This document shows, in pieces, positions 61,288-64,000 of a stretch of 64,000 bases of DNA. Source of the stretch: Tistlia consotensis USBA 355 (GTDB taxonomy: Bacteria; Pseudomonadota; Alphaproteobacteria; Kiloniellales; DSM-21159); assembly GCF_900177295.1 (NCBI RefSeq), contig NZ_FWZX01000023.1, forward strand, positions 55,200 to 119,199. The letters run 5' to 3'. The position numbers and the translations under genes were made by a program. The notes below the pieces were generated by a model that worked only from the letters and a program-made list of their open reading frames with translations, did no database searches and was not told the origin of the DNA. Within the stretch, counting starts at the first letter, position 1. Every line of letters begins with the position of its first letter.

Positions 61288-63546
61288 TCAGGGGCCGCGG
61301 CGCCGGCGCGGCCTGCCGGTCTTGGCGCCCGCCCGCCCGGCGGGTCGGCTCTTCGAGAGGGCGTCGGCGCCGGCGATCGCCTTGGCGAAGGAGTCGGGGT
61401 CGGTCTTCATGATCTGGCCGCCGCGACCCAGGCCCTGCTTGGCGCGCTTGCCGCCGGCGCCGATGTCGCCGGTGCCGTCCCAGACCGCCCGGTGCGGGAT
61501 CTCCAGCGAGGCCGACTCCAGCCGGCGGATCTCGTCGCGCAGCCGCGCCGCCTCCTCGAACTCCAGGTTCGCGGCGGCGTCGCGCATCTGCTTCTCGAGG
61601 TGCTCGATGTGGACCTGCAGGTTGTGGCCGACCAGGTGCTGCTCCTCCTGGCCGGTGCCGACCGTGACATGGTCGCGCTCGTAGACCGACTGCAGGATGT
61701 CGGCGATCTGCTTCTTGATGGTCTGCGGCGTGATGCCGTGCTCCAGGTTGTAGGCGCGCTGCTTCTCGCGGCGCCGCTCGGTCTCGCCCAGTGCCGCCTT
61801 CAGGCTGTCGGTCATCTTGTCGGCGTAGAGCAGCACCTTGCCGTCGACGTTGCGCGCGGCGCGGCCGATGGTCTGGATCAGCGAGGTCTCGGAGCGCAGG
61901 TAGCCCTCCTTGTCCGCATCCAGGATGCAGACCAGCGCGCATTCCGGGATGTCCAGCCCCTCGCGCAGCAGATTGATGCCGACCAGCACGTCGAACACGC
62001 CGAGCCGGAGGTCGCGGATGATCTCGATGCGCTCCAGCGTGTCGACGTCGGAGTGGATGTAGCGGACCTTGAGCCCGGCCTCGTGCAGGTACTCGGTTAG
62101 GTCCTCGGCCATGCGCTTGGTCAGGGTCGTGACCAGGGCGCGGTAGCCGCAGCCGATGGTCGCCTTGCACTCGGCGATGACGTCGTCGACCTGCTGCTCG
62201 GTCGGGCGGATCTCGCAGGGCGGGTCGATCAGGCCGGTCGGGCGGATCACCTGCTCGGTGAACACGCCGCCGGTGCGCTCCAGCTCCCAGCGGCCCGGCG
62301 TCGCCGAGACGTAGACCGTCTGCGGCCGCATCAGCTCCCACTCCTCGAACTTGAGCGGGCGGTTGTCGATGCAGGAGGGCAGGCGGAAGCCGTACTCGGA
62401 GAGGGTCGACTTGCGCGCGTAGTCGCCCTTGTACATGCCGTTGAGCTGCGGGACGGTGACGTGGCTCTCGTCGACGATCAGCAGGGCGTCGTCGGGCAGG
62501 TACTCGAACAGCGTCGGCGGCGGCTCGCCGGGCTGGCGGCCCGAGAGGTAGCGCGAGTAGTTCTCGATGCCGGCGCAGGAGCCGGTCGCCTCCATCATCT
62601 CCAGGTCGAAGGTCGTGCGCTGCTGCAGCCGCTCGGCCTCGAGCAGCTTGCCGGCGGCGACGAACTCGTCGAGGCGCAGCTTGAGGTCGCGCTTGATCTG
62701 CTGGATCGCCTGGAGCAGCGTTGGCCGCGGCGTCACGTAGTGGCTGTTCGCGTAGATCTTGACCGCCTCCAGGGTCGCGGTCTTCTCGCCGGTCAGCGGG
62801 TCGAACTCGTGCAGCGCCTCCAGCTCGTCGCCGAACAGCGAGATGCGCCAGGCGCGGTCCTCGTAGTGCGCCGGGAAGATCTCGACGGTGTCGCCGCGCA
62901 CCCGGTAGGTGCCGCGCTGGAAGGCCACGTCGTTGCGCTTGTACTGCAGCTCGCCGAAGGACTTCAGAAGCTGCTTGCGGTCCAGTGTCTGGCCGGTCCG
63001 GAGGGTGACGACCATCGACTGGTAGGTCTCGGGCGAGCCGATGCCGTAGATGCAGGAGACCGAGGCGACGATCACCGTGTCGCGCCGCTCGAACAGGGCG
63101 CGGGTCGCCGAGTGGCGCATCCGGTCGATCTGCTCGTTGATCGAGGATTCCTTCTCGACGTAGGTGTCGGTGCGCGGGACGTAGGCCTCGGGCTGGTAGT
63201 AGTCGTAGTAGGAGACGAAATACTCGACCGCGTTGTCCGGGAAGAAGGACTTCATCTCGGCGTAGAGCTGGGCGGCCAGGGTCTTGTTCGGCGCCAGGAT
63301 CAGCGTCGGGCGCTGCAGCCGCTCCATGACGTGCGCCATGGTGAAGGTCTTGCCCGAGCCGGTGACGCCGAGCAGCACCTGGTCGCGCTCGCCCTGCTGC
63401 AGGCCTCCGGTCAGCTCGCGGATCGCCTGCGGCTGATCGCCGGCCGGCACGTAGTCGGAGACGATGCCGAAGGGCGTCGATGCCTCGATCGGCGCGACGC
63501 TGCCGCCCGCGGCCGTGACGTCGAGAAGCTCTGTGCTGCCTGCCAT
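61288..63546 (-). CDS. uvrB: Excinuclease ABC subunit B
   Basis: A 752-residue helicase-like protein at the centre of nucleotide excision repair; it verifies damage and loads UvrC. The Walker A motif is GVTGSGKTF at 60-68. Other typical parts are [51 protein letters not shown] and QTIGRAARN, with a UVR domain near [22 protein letters not shown]. The C-terminal 50 residues after this are basic and poorly conserved ([18 protein letters not shown]), somewhat longer than usual. uvrA is not in the window; uvrC is nearby. Confidence 0.96.
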   Translation of the reverse strand: MAGSTELLDVTAAGGSVAPIEASTPFGIVSDYVPAGDQPQAIRELTGGLQQGERDQVLLGVTGSGKTFTMAHVMERLQRPTLILAPNKTLAAQLYAEMKSFFPDNAVEYFVSYYDYYQPEAYVPRTDTYVEKESSINEQIDRMRHSATRALFERRDTVIVASVSCIYGIGSPETYQSMVVTLRTGQTLDRKQLLKSFGELQYKRNDVAFQRGTYRVRGDTVEIFPAHYEDRAWRISLFGDELEALHEFDPLTGEKTATLEAVKIYANSHYVTPRPTLLQAIQQIKRDLKLRLDEFVAAGKLLEAERLQQRTTFDLEMMEATGSCAGIENYSRYLSGRQPGEPPPTLFEYLPDDALLIVDESHVTVPQLNGMYKGDYARKSTLSEYGFRLPSCIDNRPLKFEEWELMRPQTVYVSATPGRWELERTGGVFTEQVIRPTGLIDPPCEIRPTEQQVDDVIAECKATIGCGYRALVTTLTKRMAEDLTEYLHEAGLKVRYIHSDVDTLERIEIIRDLRLGVFDVLVGINLLREGLDIPECALVCILDADKEGYLRSETSLIQTIGRAARNVDGKVLLYADKMTDSLKAALGETERRREKQRAYNLEHGITPQTIKKQIADILQSVYERDHVTVGTGQEEQHLVGHNLQVHIEHLEKQMRDAAANLEFEEAARLRDEIRRLESASLEIPHRAVWDGTGDIGAGGKRAKQGLGRGGQIMKTDPDSFAKAIAGADALSKSRPAGRAGAKTGRPRRRRGP

Positions 63547-63590
63547 GCCGCTAAGATAGGACGCCGCCCCCCCGATCGGCCAGGGGGCGC

Positions 63591-63613
63591 GCGGGCAAAA
63601 GCGTCTTGCCCGC
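63591..63613. other. Perfect inverted repeat upstream of uvrB
   Basis: GCGGGCAA and TTGCCCGC form an 8-bp perfect inverted repeat around 7 bases, 45 bases upstream of the uvrB start. It does not match the alphaproteobacterial LexA box that one expects at SOS genes. It could be another operator or a simple hairpin. Confidence 0.3.
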
Positions 63614-63727
63614 AGAGCGGCTGGCGACCCGATGGCCGGTCCCCGTCCGTCCGCCCCTTGACCGGCCGTGCCGGAAGCCGGAAGCTGACGGCGACTCGAG
63701 GAGCCAGCGTCCCAGGGGAGACTCGCG

Positions 63728-63910
63728 ATGGGCTTGGAAGTCGGCCTTTTCGGCCTGATCCTGCTGCTGATCTGCGTCTGGGCGATTCTCCAGATCGCCC
63801 AGAGTCACGCCTCGACCCTCGCCAAGGCGCTGTGGATCGTGGCGCTGCTGATCTTCCCGGTCTTCGGCTTCGTGGCCTGGCTGATCTTCGGTCCGCGCGC
63901 CAACCGCTAG
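63728..63910 (+). CDS. Small PLDc_N-domain membrane protein
   Basis: A 60-residue membrane protein of the type that matches the N-terminal part of cardiolipin synthases (PLDc_N). Two hydrophobic helices are visible, at about 3-22 and 33-53, with the family ending [17 protein letters not shown]. Similar 55-65 residue proteins are common and of unknown function. GGGGAGA precedes the ATG. Its TAG stop is directly at the boundary of an IS630-like end, which supplies or shares the TA of the stop codon. The product looks complete. Confidence 0.8.
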   Translation: MGLEVGLFGLILLLICVWAILQIAQSHASTLAKALWIVALLIFPVFGFVAWLIFGPRANR

Positions 63911-64000
63911 AGCATTTTCCGATCAATCGCAGTCATATCCGGCGGCGGCGAAGTAGTTCTCGCATTCGGCCGGCGTGAAGATCTCGACGCCCTGGGCGAT
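63908..64000 (-). mobile_element. Right end of an IS630-type insertion sequence (partial)
   Basis: The last bases hold the 3' end of a transposase-like frame on the minus strand, and the sequence before it, TAGAGCATTTTCCGATC, looks like an IS end next to a TA target. IS630/Tc1 elements insert at TA. The rest of the element lies beyond the right edge, so the other end and the full transposase are not seen. Confidence 0.65.
63923..64000 (-). CDS. IS630-family transposase (C-terminal fragment)
   Basis: The last 25 codons read IAQGVEIFTPAECENYFAAA then GYDCD and a TGA stop at 63925-63923. The pattern F-x-P-x-E-C-x-N-Y-F-x-x-A-G-Y is the typical C-terminus of IS630-family DDE transposases. The frame is open to the right edge. 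Whether the transposase is intact cannot be told. Confidence 0.7.
   Translation of the reverse strand: MAQGVEIFTPAECENYFAAAGYDCD

Noticed and set aside
61062..61412. 116-residue plus-strand reading frame in the msrB-uvrB gap
   Set aside because: It is arginine-rich, overlaps the uvrB 3' end on the other strand and has no recognisable motif, although GGAG lies before the ATG.
63591..63613. LexA (SOS) box upstream of uvrB
   Set aside because: The perfect inverted repeat GCGGGCAA-N7-TTGCCCGC does not match GTTC-N7-GTTC or GAAC-N7-GTTC, the known alphaproteobacterial and related LexA patterns.

Overview
The window is a dense, high-GC stretch of a bacterial chromosome. The gene content points to an alphaproteobacterium, most likely of the Rhodospirillales type. 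Evidence is the proton-translocating transhydrogenase split into three genes (pntAA, pntAB, pntB), the two-domain dCTP deaminase, the DUF1491 protein, the xseB-ispA-dxs block, a PetR/PetP-like regulator pair next to ilvE, and FNR/FixK-type sites. I see no rRNA, tRNA or CRISPR array. Almost everything is core chromosome; the only mobile element is the tail of an IS630-type insertion sequence at the right edge.

Layout. 1-7 kb (minus strand): pntB (cut by the edge), pntAB, pntAA, a DUF1194 secreted VWA-like protein, an OmpR/EnvZ-type two-component pair and the periplasmic protease HtrA. 7-14.4 kb: a D-amino acid dehydrogenase with an EutA-like isomerase/racemase, a structured intergenic element, an intracellular PHB depolymerase, DUF1491, and a PAS histidine kinase / receiver / lipoprotein string with overlapping ends. 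14.4-19 kb (minus): XRE regulator, a 2OG oxygenase and the queuosine tRNA genes queA-tgt-queG. 19-29.4 kb (mostly plus): DUF423-tusA, a cell-wall amidase with a possibly leaderless promoter, dcd, a second 2OG oxygenase, a histone-deacetylase-like hydrolase, xseB-ispA-dxs (isoprenoid precursors), a MATE exporter and tlyA. 29.4-39 kb: sppA with an AhpD-like protein, an rRNA m5U-type methyltransferase, fabI-aroC-GNAT, a YihY membrane protein, the CbpA/CbpM co-chaperone pair and a glycine-zipper lipoprotein.

39-46 kb (plus): pdxH, a cation diffusion facilitator, a tandem universal stress protein behind an FNR-like promoter, two coupled conserved hypothetical genes, an SDR and an SLC13-type permease. 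46-52 kb: a PetP/PetR/EnvZ-like regulatory string with a small membrane protein, ilvE on the other strand, and an unusual peptidoglycan-binding, lysozyme-like protein without a signal peptide. 52-64 kb (mostly minus): molybdenum cofactor genes (mobB, moeA, moaD, moaE) behind pgsA, a palindromic repeat cluster, uvrC, an AT-rich gap with one perfect DnaA box, folB with a pteridine-reductase-like SDR, a Ca/Na antiporter, msrB, uvrB, a small PLDc_N membrane protein and the IS630 end.

The most interesting non-routine signals are the structured element at 9282-9423, the perfect FNR box at 39222-39235, the FNR-like promoter before the stress protein and its two unknown neighbours, the long palindrome at 19169-19193, the lysozyme-like protein at 50930-51967, and the 2OG oxygenase in the queuosine gene string. 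I found no unmistakable new multi-gene defence or mobile system. All coordinates and motifs come from reading the sequence; family names come from recognising protein motifs and not from a database search.
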